A stretch of DNA of 64,000 bases from contig NZ_LR733519.1 in the NCBI RefSeq assembly GCF_902506145.1, forward strand, positions 840,582 through 904,581, in the 5' to 3' direction. Source of the DNA: Burkholderia sp. 8Y. Its GTDB lineage: Bacteria > Pseudomonadota > Gammaproteobacteria > Burkholderiales > Burkholderiaceae. Of the stretch, positions 53,516 through 61,781 are shown in pieces. The notes under the pieces are model-generated. The model saw nothing but the letters and a program-made list of their open reading frames with translations. It searched no databases and was not told where the DNA came from. The position numbers and the translations under genes are program-made. Each line of letters opens with the position of its first letter. The stretch's first letter is position 1.

Positions 53516-55825
53516 TCATCCAGCAAGAGCGATGCCCGCCGCGTCCCGTTCGCGAAGCAGCTTGATGTCCCACCACGCGGGCAGAAGCCGCCGCACGTCG
53601 GCGCGGGCGAAGCGGTCGTCGATCAGAAACAGCACGCCGCGGTCTTGCGGGCCGCGAATCACGCGCCCGGCCGCCTGCACGACCTTCTGCAAGCCGGGAA
53701 AGAGGTACGCGTACGCGTAGCCGTCGCCGAAGGCGGCATGCATGCGCGCCTTCAACTGCTCGTTGACCGCGTTCAGTTGCGGCAAACCGAGCGTCGCGAC
53801 GAATGCGCCAATGAGCCGCGTTCCCGGCAAATCGATCGCCTCGCCGAACGCGCCGCCCAGCACCGCGAAGCCGATGCCGCGCCCATCCGCTTCGAAGCGC
53901 GCGAGAAACGCCTGCTGTTCCGCTTCGCTCATCGCGCGAGATTGCTGCCAGCACGCAATCGACGGATGGCGGCGTTCAAGCGCCGATGCAACCTGCGCCA
54001 GATAGTCGAAGCTGCTGAAGAAGCTCAGATAGTTGCCCGGCGCGCGCAAGTACTGCGCCGCGATCAGATCGGCGATGCGGTCGACGGAGCGTTCGCGGTC
54101 GCGAAAGCGCGTCGATACATCGGCGACGGCGCGCACATCGAGCTGATCGGCCGAAAACGGCGATTCCACGTCGACGCGCACGCTGGTCGCGGGCAGGCCG
54201 AGCGTATCGGCGTAGAAGTGCGCGGGCGTGAGCGTCGCAGAAAAGAGCGCGACGCTGTGGGCGCGGGCGAAGCGCGGCGCGAGATGCGGGCCGGGAATCA
54301 CGTTGCGCAGGCAGAATACCGCGCGGCCTTTGCCCGCGAGCGTGATGTCGAACAGGGAATGCGCGCCGAAACGCTCCGCGATGCGCGTGAAGTGAAGCGC
54401 GTCGAAATAGAAGCGCAGCACGTCGGGCGTGAATACGTCCGGTTGCTCGGCCATCGTCTCGGTCAGCGCGGACACCGCCTGTCCCAGCGCGCTCAACAGC
54501 GCGGCGGGCGGCTCGTCGTGGGCCGCGTAGTCGATCCCCGCCGCCGACTGATCGCGGCTCGCGCCGCTGAATCCGCGGGCGACGCGCGCCAGCGCTCGCT
54601 TGAAAACGGGCGGTGCGCTGCGGCGCATCGCGTTGAAAGCGGCCTGATCGAGCGACGCCGAATACATGCCGCGCGCCCGTTCGACCAAGTTATGCGCCTC
54701 GTCGACAAGCACCGCCACGCGCCAGCGATTCGCCTCCGCAAGCGCGAAAAGCATCGCGCTCGTATCGAAGTAATAGTTGTAGTCGCCGACGATCACATCC
54801 GCCCAGCGCGACAGCTCCTGACTCAGATAGTACGGACAGACGGCATGTTCTCGTGCCGTCTCCGCGACCGACGCGCGATCCAGATGCGCCCGTTCCAGCG
54901 CGGCGGTGCGCGCAGCCGGCAGACGATCGTAGAAGCCGCGCGCCAGCGGGCACGATTCACCGTGGCACGAACGCTCCGGATGCTCGCACGCCTTGTCGCG
55001 CGCCACGAGTTCGAGCACGCGCAGCGGCCGGCGCGCGGACGCGGCCAGCGTCGAAAGGGCGTCGAGGGCCAACTGGCGGCCGGCGCTTTTCGCGGTCAGG
55101 AAGTAGATCTTGTCGAGTTGCTGGGCGGGCCACGCCTTGAGCAGCGGAAAGAGCGTGCCGATCGTCTTGCCGATGCCGGTCGGCGCTTCCGCGACGACGC
55201 ATCGACCGGAAACCGCCGCGCGATACACCGCTTCGGCGAGCGCGCGCTGGCCGGGCCGGAACGCGCCGTGCGGAAAAACGAGCGCGGACAGCGACGCATC
55301 GCGCGCCGAGCGGTGTTGCAGTTCCTGTTCCGCCCACGCGATGAACCGCTGGCATTGGGCTTCGAAGTGTTCTTTGAGCGCGTCGGCGGTTTGCGTCTCC
55401 GTGAGCACGCTTTCGGTTTGCTCGACGATATCGAAATACACCAGGGCAATCTCGATGCTGTCGAGCCCGAGCTTGCGGCACATTAAATGGCCGTACACGC
55501 GCGCCTGCGCCCAATGCAGATGCCGGTGGTTCTGCGGCATCGAATCCAGCTTGCCGCGATGCGTCTTGATTTCTTCGAGCCGGTTCAGCGCCGGATCGTA
55601 ACCATCTGCCCGGCCGCGCACGCGCAGCGAACCGTAGTCTTCGGACAGCGCAATTTCCTTGAGATAACCCGCCGGCCGGCGGCTCGTCACCGTGACGTGG
55701 CCCGCCACGCCTTCCTGCGCCGTGGGCGTCGGCGTGAAGCGCAAATCGAGGTCGCCTTGCTTCGCCGTGAACTCGCATAGCGCGCGCACGGCGACGGTGT
55801 AGGCGGGCTCGGAAACTGTACGCAT
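53516..55825 (-). CDS. Cas4-like nuclease / DinG-type (XPD-like) helicase fusion
   Basis: A 769-residue protein. The N-terminal 170 residues look like a PD-(D/E)XK nuclease of the Cas4/RecB type: GRADGYD (D74), LEEIKTH (E85, K87) and QARVYGHLM (Q107, Y111). The rest is a superfamily 2 XPD/DinG-like helicase: Walker A APTGIGKT (214-221), candidate iron-sulfur cysteines 280, 287, 292 and 330, DEAH box (375-378) and late motifs such as QAAGRVIRGPQDRG. It should degrade or unwind DNA during repair. The start ATG at 55825 lies inside a LexA box; a GTG eleven codons on is an alternative start. Confidence 0.86.
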   Translation of the reverse strand: MRTVSEPAYTVAVRALCEFTAKQGDLDLRFTPTPTAQEGVAGHVTVTSRRPAGYLKEIALSEDYGSLRVRGRADGYDPALNRLEEIKTHRGKLDSMPQNHRHLHWAQARVYGHLMCRKLGLDSIEIALVYFDIVEQTESVLTETQTADALKEHFEAQCQRFIAWAEQELQHRSARDASLSALVFPHGAFRPGQRALAEAVYRAAVSGRCVVAEAPTGIGKTIGTLFPLLKAWPAQQLDKIYFLTAKSAGRQLALDALSTLAASARRPLRVLELVARDKACEHPERSCHGESCPLARGFYDRLPAARTAALERAHLDRASVAETAREHAVCPYYLSQELSRWADVIVGDYNYYFDTSAMLFALAEANRWRVAVLVDEAHNLVERARGMYSASLDQAAFNAMRRSAPPVFKRALARVARGFSGASRDQSAAGIDYAAHDEPPAALLSALGQAVSALTETMAEQPDVFTPDVLRFYFDALHFTRIAERFGAHSLFDITLAGKGRAVFCLRNVIPGPHLAPRFARAHSVALFSATLTPAHFYADTLGLPATSVRVDVESPFSADQLDVRAVADVSTRFRDRERSVDRIADLIAAQYLRAPGNYLSFFSSFDYLAQVASALERRHPSIACWQQSRAMSEAEQQAFLARFEADGRGIGFAVLGGAFGEAIDLPGTRLIGAFVATLGLPQLNAVNEQLKARMHAAFGDGYAYAYLFPGLQKVVQAAGRVIRGPQDRGVLFLIDDRFARADVRRLLPAWWDIKLLRERDAAGIALAG

Positions 55826-55831
55826 GTACAG
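55816..55831 (-). promoter_or_regulatory. LexA box overlapping the helicase start codon
   Basis: CTGT-ACATGCGT-ACAG (minus strand) matches the LexA consensus CTGT-N8-ACAG exactly. The ATG of the nuclease-helicase is inside its 8-base spacer, so promoter, operator and start coincide, which would suit a leaderless or very short-leader SOS transcript. Confidence 0.85.
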
Positions 55832-55923
55832 TAGTCTAGCACGCGGAATAACGTGCTTCGGCGATGCGTTTAATGGATGCGGCGTCGCTCGTGGCCGCCG
55901 TCGAACCCCAACGGAGGCATTCC

Positions 55924-56061
55924 ATGAAGCTCGCAAGAATCGCCGTGGTCGCGCTGGCACTGCTCGCCGCGACGCTCGCCGGCTGTCAGACGGACGGCGG
56001 CGGCGCGTCGTACAACCGCTCGTCCAGTGGCAGCAGCAGCGGAGGCGGCGGCGCGTATTGA
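55924..56061 (+). CDS. Small lipoprotein
   Basis: A 45-residue precursor. A basic start (MKLAR), hydrophobic core and lipobox LAGC are followed by a Gly/Ser-rich mature tail of about 25 residues. CGGAGG lies 7-12 bases upstream of the ATG. Small outer-membrane lipoproteins of this form are common in the group but have no defined role. Confidence 0.75.
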   Translation: MKLARIAVVALALLAATLAGCQTDGGGASYNRSSSGSSSGGGGAY

Positions 56062-56118
56062 ACCGGGCGCGGCGCGGACCGTTTCGCTAGAATCGGACGT
56101 GTCTCAATATTGCCGCGG

Positions 56119-56505
56119 ATGGATGAAACGATGGAATCAGAGAACGCGTCTACAGTATCGGGCTGGCACGCGCACGTTTATTTCGACGCCGCGAGCCGCG
56201 ACGCGGCATGGCAGTTCAGGCAGGTGATCGCCGAGCGGTTCGCACGCGACATCGAAAACGGCGCGCTGACGTTGGGGCGCTTTCACGAACGTCCGGTCGG
56301 ACCGCATCCGATGTGGTCTTTTCAGCTCGGCTTCGGCAGCGAGCGATTGACGCCGATGCTCGAATGGCTCGCGCTCAATCACGACGCGCTGGACGTCTTC
56401 ATGCACCCGAATACCGGCGACGATCTGCGGGACCATCGCGATTCGGCGGTTTGGATTGGCCGCTCGCACGAACTCGTGCTCACGGCCTTCGATCGCTCGA
56501 CGTGA
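56119..56505 (+). CDS. DOPA 4,5-dioxygenase-family protein
   Basis: A 128-residue protein with the WHAHVYFDA...REF/Q motif and a later HPMWSFQLGFG...W.ALNHDALDVFMHPNTGDD pattern of the small DOPA-dioxygenase-like family; the repeated His residues are the likely metal ligands. In plants and fungi the family cleaves extradiol rings; in bacteria the substrate is unclear. ATGs at 56119 and 56131 are both possible starts. Short spacing from the lipoprotein gene (57 bases) but no evidence of a shared job. Confidence 0.82.
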   Translation: MDETMESENASTVSGWHAHVYFDAASRDAAWQFRQVIAERFARDIENGALTLGRFHERPVGPHPMWSFQLGFGSERLTPMLEWLALNHDALDVFMHPNTGDDLRDHRDSAVWIGRSHELVLTAFDRST

Positions 56506-56517
56506 GGCGGACCGCGT

Positions 56518-57105
56518 TTACTTCTTCGTGCTTGCAGGCTTGCTGGAGACGACGCGCACGGCCGGCGGCGTCGGCGCGCTGGCGGTGGTCGCTTCGGTCT
56601 GCGCGGCCTCGACGACCTGGCGCGTAGCGGTGCGCGCCGCTTCATACGCGGAATTCGCAGACTGCGTGGCCGAGTCGATGGCGGATTTCCACGCCGACAC
56701 GACCGCTCCGCCGCCGAGCGGCGCGCTCGAGACGAAGCTTTCGACGAACGCCTGCGCGTTGCGCTGCGACTTGTCCAGTTGATCCTGCGCGGCCTGCACG
56801 TAGGCGCCACGCACGCTCGTCGCGATTTCGTTGACGTCCTGCCAGTATGCTTGTGCGCGCTGGGCATTCGCTTGCATCTGCGCGTTGTGGAACGCGAAAA
56901 ACTGCTGAACGTCCCGCACGGCCAGGCTCTTGCCGATGAATTCCTGCTGTTCCGACAGCGCGGTCCTCAACGTCCGCACGTTCAGGTCGATCAGTTTTTC
57001 GAAGCCCTGAACCGCCTGCGTGGCGAATCCGAAGGTGGCATCCAAGCCGGCCCGTTGGGTTGCGAGAAAGTTTTCTGGGGCAAGACTGCTCATGCTCGAC
57101 TCCAT
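56518..57105 (-). CDS. Phasin-family protein
   Basis: A 195-residue amphipathic helical protein of the granule-associated phasin family that coats polyhydroxyalkanoate granules. The phasin core (NFLATQRAGLDATFGFATQAVQGFEKLIDLNVRTLRTALSEQ) begins near residue 12; the C-terminal tail is Ala/Pro/Thr-rich and ends with Lys residues. The start is M1 at 57105 or M5 at 57093. A near-consensus promoter lies 52 bases upstream. Strong expression is typical of phasins. Confidence 0.88.
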   Translation of the reverse strand: MESSMSSLAPENFLATQRAGLDATFGFATQAVQGFEKLIDLNVRTLRTALSEQQEFIGKSLAVRDVQQFFAFHNAQMQANAQRAQAYWQDVNEIATSVRGAYVQAAQDQLDKSQRNAQAFVESFVSSAPLGGGAVVSAWKSAIDSATQSANSAYEAARTATRQVVEAAQTEATTASAPTPPAVRVVSSKPASTKK

Positions 57106-57545
57106 TAGAAGTTGCCTCTCGACTGCGGCGCGATGGTGCAGTGCAGCGAAGAAGTCATTCTAGACAAAACATAATCGATGTCAATTGCGATTTCCCGGGT
57201 TGACTTAATGCGCGCATTTTTAGCAAGCTGAATAAGCCGTGCATTTGTACTGAATTAAACGCTAGCGTAGGAGCAATGAGAAATTTAGTCGAACGTTCGT
57301 CCGTCCGCTTTGTGAGGCGATGAGAAAAGGGTAAACACTTAAACCATATCGCGCGGATGCGTTGTTTCCCCACTTGACGCTGATCCCTGCGCTTTGTAAG
57401 AATTCGGGCCTGCGGTTTCGCAAACGCAGGCGCAGCGGATTCATTGTGTCATTGAGCCGTCATCGTGACTTCGTATGATTCCGACCTGCGCAAATATCAG
57501 CCGGCGCTGAACGGCGAAAATATAAATCGAGAGAGTTGAAGCAGA
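57106..57545. other. AT-richer divergent spacer between phasin and HTH gene
   Basis: No gene is supported in these 440 bases; only short frames without ribosome sites are seen. It holds the phasin promoter and, near the other end, a candidate promoter for the HTH gene (TTGACG at 57374-57379, 17-base spacer, TAAGAA at 57397-57402). An imperfect inverted repeat CCTGCG...CGCAGG lies at 57409-57430. Confidence 0.5.
57157..57184 (-). promoter_or_regulatory. Sigma-70 promoter of the phasin gene
   Basis: On the minus strand TTGACA (57184-57179), a 16-base spacer and TAGAAT (57162-57157) make a near-consensus vegetative promoter, placing transcription start about 45 bases before the phasin ATG. Confidence 0.75.
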
Positions 57546-57818
57546 ATGGGCCGACATACCCAAACCATTGGACACCTTGAACGCAGTCACGAAGACAACG
57601 CCCTGCGGCGCGCAATGGCCGCACGGCTCGACCGCGCGATGCAACGCGCCAACGTCAGTTCCGCGAAAGCGGCCAAGCTGGTCGACGTGAGCGAAGACGA
57701 CGTTCACTTCTGGCGGCGAGGCATTACCGTGCCGCCGCTTCACGCATTCAGACGCATTGCCAACGCACTCGATGTCGATATGCATTGGCTCTGTACCGGC
57801 CAGAGCCACGCGGCCTGA
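57546..57818 (+). CDS. Small helix-turn-helix protein (Cro/C1 type)
   Basis: A 90-residue DNA-binding protein. The HTH is seen as SSAKAAKLVDVSEDDVHFWRRG followed by the recognition-like helix VPPLHAFRRIANALDVDMHWLC, the standard XRE pattern. There is no effector domain. GAGAG precedes the ATG weakly. It is divergent from the phasin gene and could regulate it or itself; no operator can be assigned. Confidence 0.7.
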   Translation: MGRHTQTIGHLERSHEDNALRRAMAARLDRAMQRANVSSAKAAKLVDVSEDDVHFWRRGITVPPLHAFRRIANALDVDMHWLCTGQSHAA

Positions 57819-57845
57819 CGGCTCGCATCAGCCCGCTTACGGGCG

Positions 57846-58778
57846 TCAGGCTTCCGACGCCTTGCGCCCGTGCAACAACACCGTTCCGATGCCGCTTGCG
57901 GCAATCACGCACATCCCGGCTGTCATCCACCCGTCCGGCGCCTGCCCGAACAGCAGCCAGCTGAAGCACGACGCGAACGCGAGCTGCGCGTACGAAAAGG
58001 GCATCAGCACCGCGAGCGGCGCGCGGCGCAGCGCCTGAAGCATCAGCAATTGCCCGCCGGTGGCCATCGTCGCCATGAACGCGACGAGCAGCCAACTGCC
58101 TGCGCCGACGCGCGCCAGTTCCGGCAGAAGCCGCGCCTGATCCGCCCACACGAGCGCGCACAGCACGAGCGTCGCGACGAGCGCCGTCAGGAAGTTGGTC
58201 GTGATCGCGTCGTCCACGCGCGACAAATGGCTCGATACCACCTGAAAGCACGCGAACGTCGTCGCCGAGCCGATCGGCAAAATGACCGACCATGTGAAGT
58301 CGCTCCCGCCCGGCCGGACGATCAGCAACATGCCGATGAAGCCGAGCACGACCATCGCCCATTTGCCGCGCGAGACGTGGTCTTTGAGCACAAGCGCCGC
58401 GAGCAACGTCGAGATGAGCGGCGCGAGCATCGCGAGGGACGTGGTGACGGGGAGCGGCAAGTACCTGAGGCCCGCGAACGTGCAAGCCGAGTTCGTGAGC
58501 AGCAGCAGCGCGCGCACGATTTGCAGCTTGAGGCTGCCGGTGTGGAAGGTGCGAAACAGGCCGAACGCGCCGCGTCGCGCCTGCCAGACGCCGAGCACGA
58601 TCATCTGAAAGAGATAGCGCACCCAGAGCAGCGCGACCACCGGCACGGCCGCGCCGATCAGCTTGACGGTGGAATCGCTCGCCGCGAATGCCGCCGTGGT
58701 CAGGATCATGACCGCGATGCCGGCGCCCGTGTTATCGGTACCTATCGCGTATCGCGCTTTTCCCTCTAAGGTCGCCAT
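57846..58778 (-). CDS. EamA/DMT-family transporter
   Basis: A 310-residue inner-membrane protein of the drug/metabolite transporter family. The sequence shows about ten hydrophobic helices in two EamA repeats, with the conserved first repeat start TAAFAASDSTVKLIGAAVPVVALLWVRYLFQM and second-half GQLLMLQALRRAPLAVLMPFSYAQLAFAS. Exported substrate unknown. The ATG at 58778 lacks a clear ribosome site, so a slightly later start cannot be excluded. Confidence 0.9.
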   Translation of the reverse strand: MATLEGKARYAIGTDNTGAGIAVMILTTAAFAASDSTVKLIGAAVPVVALLWVRYLFQMIVLGVWQARRGAFGLFRTFHTGSLKLQIVRALLLLTNSACTFAGLRYLPLPVTTSLAMLAPLISTLLAALVLKDHVSRGKWAMVVLGFIGMLLIVRPGGSDFTWSVILPIGSATTFACFQVVSSHLSRVDDAITTNFLTALVATLVLCALVWADQARLLPELARVGAGSWLLVAFMATMATGGQLLMLQALRRAPLAVLMPFSYAQLAFASCFSWLLFGQAPDGWMTAGMCVIAASGIGTVLLHGRKASEA

Positions 58779-59090
58779 CGAGTGTCTACCGGGTTATGAA
58801 CCGCGAATCCAGGACGGCGCTTTTAAGCCGTTGCTTGCATTCTGCGGACATCGACACAGGCTGGCAAGGCGGCAGTAATCTTCTGCGCGATGCTGTTGTG
58901 CGCGCGTCACGTCGATTGAAATGTACTAGACGGTTCGCCCAAAAACCATTTGGCGCTGATTATTTTTGCGTCTCGCTGCTGCGTAAAAAGCTGAACGCCG
59001 CGCGTGATTATTCGCGTGAAAGGCTTTGCCATCGGCGGTTTGCCGCCTACACTTAAAGTAGTTTCTCAGCGCTGCGGAGCGGAGGCGACG
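58779..59090. other. Intergenic region without a supported gene
   Basis: Short open frames occur but none is supported. The stretch contains an imperfect hairpin near CGCCCAAAAACCATTTGGCG and ends with GGAGG before the small acidic gene at 59091. It is somewhat AT-richer than the flanks and should carry the promoters of both divergent genes. Confidence 0.4.
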
Positions 59091-59315
59091 ATGAGAGCGA
59101 GACCGAGAGAAATGGTACGTCTGCTCGCCACGCTGCGGCGGTCCGCGCAATGCCGCGCGATGCGCGCAGCGGCGGCTCAGGACGCGATGCGCCTGGCTCA
59201 ACAGGAAGGGGAAGAGGAAGAAGCGAGCAAAGCCGAGCGCGATGCCGAGTCCTCTGACTCTTGCAGCGAAACCGAAGCGCTATGCGCCGGGGCGGCGCAT
59301 CGGCGCATGCATTAA
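59091..59315 (+). CDS. Small charged hypothetical protein
   Basis: A 74-residue protein I do not recognise: a basic helical N-terminus (MRARPREMVRLLATLRRS), then an acidic stretch (EGEEEEASKAERDAESSDSCSE) and three cysteines in all. GGAGG at 59081-59085 gives good ribosome-site support. It may be a real small cytosolic protein; no function can be given. Confidence 0.45.
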   Translation: MRARPREMVRLLATLRRSAQCRAMRAAAAQDAMRLAQQEGEEEEASKAERDAESSDSCSETEALCAGAAHRRMH

Positions 59316-59334
59316 GGCGAGAAAGCGGCGCGTG

Positions 59335-59820
59335 TCAGGCGCGTGCGTGATTCCGGTAAGGCGAAAAGCGCCAGTGGCCGGCCGGATCTTTCACGGCAAT
59401 CGCGCCGTGCTCGTGCAGCATGTCGCCGATCGCGCCGGGTTTGATATCGTCGGTCATCCTGATGACGAGCAACGTCCGCTCGCGGCAACTGTCGTCGGAT
59501 GCGGAAGGCGCGGGCGAGCGCGGAGCGATCGGCGCAAGCGGTGCAACCGGCTCGCGCGCGCTGAAACGATTGTGCGCGCCGACCACGCCCTGATGTTCGC
59601 CGTGCGCGACGTATTCCGCCTCGTCCTCTTCATGCGAAGGCATCGGAAACGCGTCGAGCGCCGCGTCGCCCTGGCCGGCGCGATACAAATGCGCGTCGTC
59701 GCGCGAAAGCCCCGCCTCTTGCAGCGCCCGCAGCGCCTCGTGTCCATCGCGATACGACTCGAACACGCCCACGATCACCTGATTCGTCTGCTTTGCCGTC
59801 TTGTTCACCGTTTGATTCAT
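59335..59820 (-). CDS. Hypothetical protein with a general-stress (YflT-like) N-terminus
   Basis: A 161-residue soluble protein. The first 60 residues (VIVGVFESYRDGHEALRALQEAGLSRDDAHLYRAG) match the small alpha/beta module of general stress proteins of the 17M/YflT type, and a related strand-helix pair returns near the end (RTLLVIRMTDDIKPGAIGDMLHEHGAIAVKD). The middle is Pro/Ala-rich. GGAGG lies 8-12 bases before the ATG at 59820, so the longer frame to 59949 is not used. Confidence 0.7.
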   Translation of the reverse strand: MNQTVNKTAKQTNQVIVGVFESYRDGHEALRALQEAGLSRDDAHLYRAGQGDAALDAFPMPSHEEDEAEYVAHGEHQGVVGAHNRFSAREPVAPLAPIAPRSPAPSASDDSCRERTLLVIRMTDDIKPGAIGDMLHEHGAIAVKDPAGHWRFSPYRNHARA

Positions 59821-60102
59821 CGTCGTCCTCCGCCGGCCCGCCTGCGCGGGTCGCGTGTCGCGCTCCGTTGTCGCGGGCGGTGTCGCTGACCGATGATCGA
59901 TGATCGAACGACGGCGCTCCCGAAACATGGCGCGTGTGTTGATCGTCATAACAAAGCAGCAACGCGCGTTCCCGTACGAGCGGACGCGACCGTTCGGCGT
60001 ACTCGGAATGGCCGGGTTGCGACCCCAACGCGGATCGCCTAAAGTGTCTACCTTCGTTTAGAAACTGCGTGCCGTGAGCGGCGCGCTCTCCGCGAGGCTG
60101 GA

Positions 60103-60486
60103 ATGACGGCGAAAGCGTGCGCGTGGATCTTCGTGCTGTTGGCAGCCGGCGCGAGTCCGGCCTGGGCGGCGCCGTGTTACAGCGACGGTGACGTCGTCAC
60201 GCTCGAAGGCACGGTGACGCGCCAGGCGACGCATCAGACCGACGCGACCGCGAAGCCGGCGTCGGTGCTGGCGCTGGCGAGTCCGGTCTGCGTGATCAGC
60301 GAGACTGCGGGGCAGGGCGGACGCCAGCAGTCGAATGTGTCGGCAGTGCAGATCATCGACGCTGAACTTCCCGAAAGCACGCGCGTTCAACTCACGGGCA
60401 AGCTCGTAACCGGCAATGTGAGCGCGTACTACGCCGTGCCGACGGCAATCTGGGTGCTCAGACAGCGCGTTCTGTCAGGGCAGTAA
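60103..60486 (+). CDS. Exported DUF4431-like protein
   Basis: A 127-residue protein with a signal peptide (cleavage about AWA|APCY) and a small beta-rich domain containing two cysteines (PCYSDG and PVCVIS), in keeping with a periplasmic OB-fold-like DUF4431 protein. The pattern DGDVVTLEGTVTR ... RVQLTGKLV ... AVPTAIWVL is typical. Function unknown. The ATG at 60103 follows a GAGGCTGGA stretch. Confidence 0.75.
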   Translation: MTAKACAWIFVLLAAGASPAWAAPCYSDGDVVTLEGTVTRQATHQTDATAKPASVLALASPVCVISETAGQGGRQQSNVSAVQIIDAELPESTRVQLTGKLVTGNVSAYYAVPTAIWVLRQRVLSGQ

Positions 60487-60497
60487 CGAACAGGGCG

Positions 60498-60665
60498 TCA
60501 CGCGGCTTTCGCGCGGGCCCGGCAGTACTGGGCAACGACCCATTGCAGCGGGCGTTCGTCGAGCTTGCGCTCTTCGGCGAACCGCATGATGGCATCGAGT
60601 TGCTGGCCGCTGCAACGAAAGGCTTCGCGGCGCGGTACTGAACGGTTATTGATGTGCTTGGTCAT
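60498..60665 (-). CDS. Small basic hypothetical protein
   Basis: A 55-residue protein I do not recognise, with Cys 17 and Cys 49 and a helical RFAEERKLDERPLQWVVAQYCRARAKAA end. AAGGGA lies 8-13 bases before the ATG at 60665; an in-frame start at 60692 is less likely. Converges on the DUF4431 gene. Confidence 0.45.
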   Translation of the reverse strand: MTKHINNRSVPRREAFRCSGQQLDAIMRFAEERKLDERPLQWVVAQYCRARAKAA

Positions 60666-61290
60666 GGCAATCCCTTTTTGCTTGGTTCTCAACGGACCTT
60701 GGGACCTTCCCCGGAGGGCAGGCTGGCCGAACGGTGACCCGTTCGCGCGCCTGCTGCTTTCGACATTAGGCCGGATCGCGGCGGTCCTGACAGGCTGCTA
60801 GCGCACATAGTCACCAGAACGCTTGACATTACGCAAAGCGTGGGCCTGAAGACCGCGCGTCAGTTTGCGCGCGTGGAATAACACATTGCGCTCAAGCGTT
60901 TAGCACTGCACGAGGACGACGAAGATGCCATCGCGCAGCGTGCGACTGCCGAGGGATGAGAGCAGGCGCGGGAGACCAGAAGCGGGGAATAAGGGCGCTC
61001 GGAAGGGGCGGACATCGCAAGGTGGTTCGCCCCGGCGCTCGTCAGGGTGGACAGTGACGCCCGGCCCACGTCTTCATCATGCGCGGCGCTAACTCCCATG
61101 TCGATGCGGAGTCTGAAGCGGCACGCTCGGGTCGGCTGACTACGAACACCGCGCGGACTAGTTCGCACTTCGGAGCGGGCTGCAGGGACGGACCTTCGGG
61201 TGCGCCTCAATCAACTTCGAGCAGGCCGGCAGAGAAATCCGATTGATTCAGCTCAGACTGCATGCCGACTCTCAATGGACTGAAGCTGCC
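60666..61290. other. Poorly coding region before the tssF remnant
   Basis: No intact gene is seen. A palindrome GAACGG-TGAC-CCGTTC lies at 60730-60745. From about 60850 the plus strand shows short coding-like runs (for example ALKRLALHEDDEDAIAQR) broken by stops, which may be more debris of the same decayed locus as the tssF remnant, but no family could be assigned. Confidence 0.4.
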
Positions 61291-61299
61291 GCGCGCGTA

Positions 61300-61613
61300 C
61301 ACCAGCGACTCGTCTTCATGCGCGACGGCACGGGCGAGTAAGCGTGGCTTCTTCCTAAAGGCGCCCGGCGCTTAGGACTGCAAGCTGGCGAGGTGGCGGA
61401 CCCGTCTGTCGAGCGCCGGATCAACTCCTTCTGCGTGGCGGCTGCGCGGATACAACTCAAGGTCGACGCTGAATTTCGCGCTTCACGCAGCGTGTGCTCG
61501 AAGTCATCTACCCGAACTACGTCGCCCCGACCGCGTCGATGACTGCGGTGCGCGTTTATCCGAGCGGGATTCCATCTGCGGCGCGGCACGCCCTTCAACG
61601 CACGAGAGACTGA
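61300..61613 (+). pseudogene. tssF: Decayed N-terminal fragment of type VI secretion baseplate gene tssF
   Basis: Two plus-strand frames joined at about 61480 give a recognisable TssF/VasA N-terminus: LPKGARRLGLQAGEVADPSVERRINSFC, AAARIQLKVDAEF, then after a frameshift RFTQRVLEVIYPNYVAPTASMTAVRVYPSG. Intact TssF has the same order (FPKIAGRLG, EVADPYVERL, ARIQLKLDAEFPRFTQRLLE, YPNYLAPTPSM). A TAA at 61339-61341 and the frameshift, plus a stop at 61611 after only about 100 residues of an approximately 600-residue protein, show it is dead. No other type VI gene is in the window. Confidence 0.75.
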
Positions 61614-61781
61614 TGGCGAGCCAAGGGCGGCACGACGCGTACGCCTCTTTGCTATATTGAATGGGCGAAGGCAGAACGAAGTGTGCGATTTCTTGAAAAA
61701 ATCGTCACCTTGGTTGCAGACTAACAACGCGAACTGAAGAGTACGCGAAGCAGCAATGTAATTGATTAAGGCGGCAACAGA

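Noticed and set aside
60841..61200. Further type VI secretion genes just before the tssF remnant
   Set aside because: Coding-like fragments are present but none could be matched to TssE or another component with confidence.
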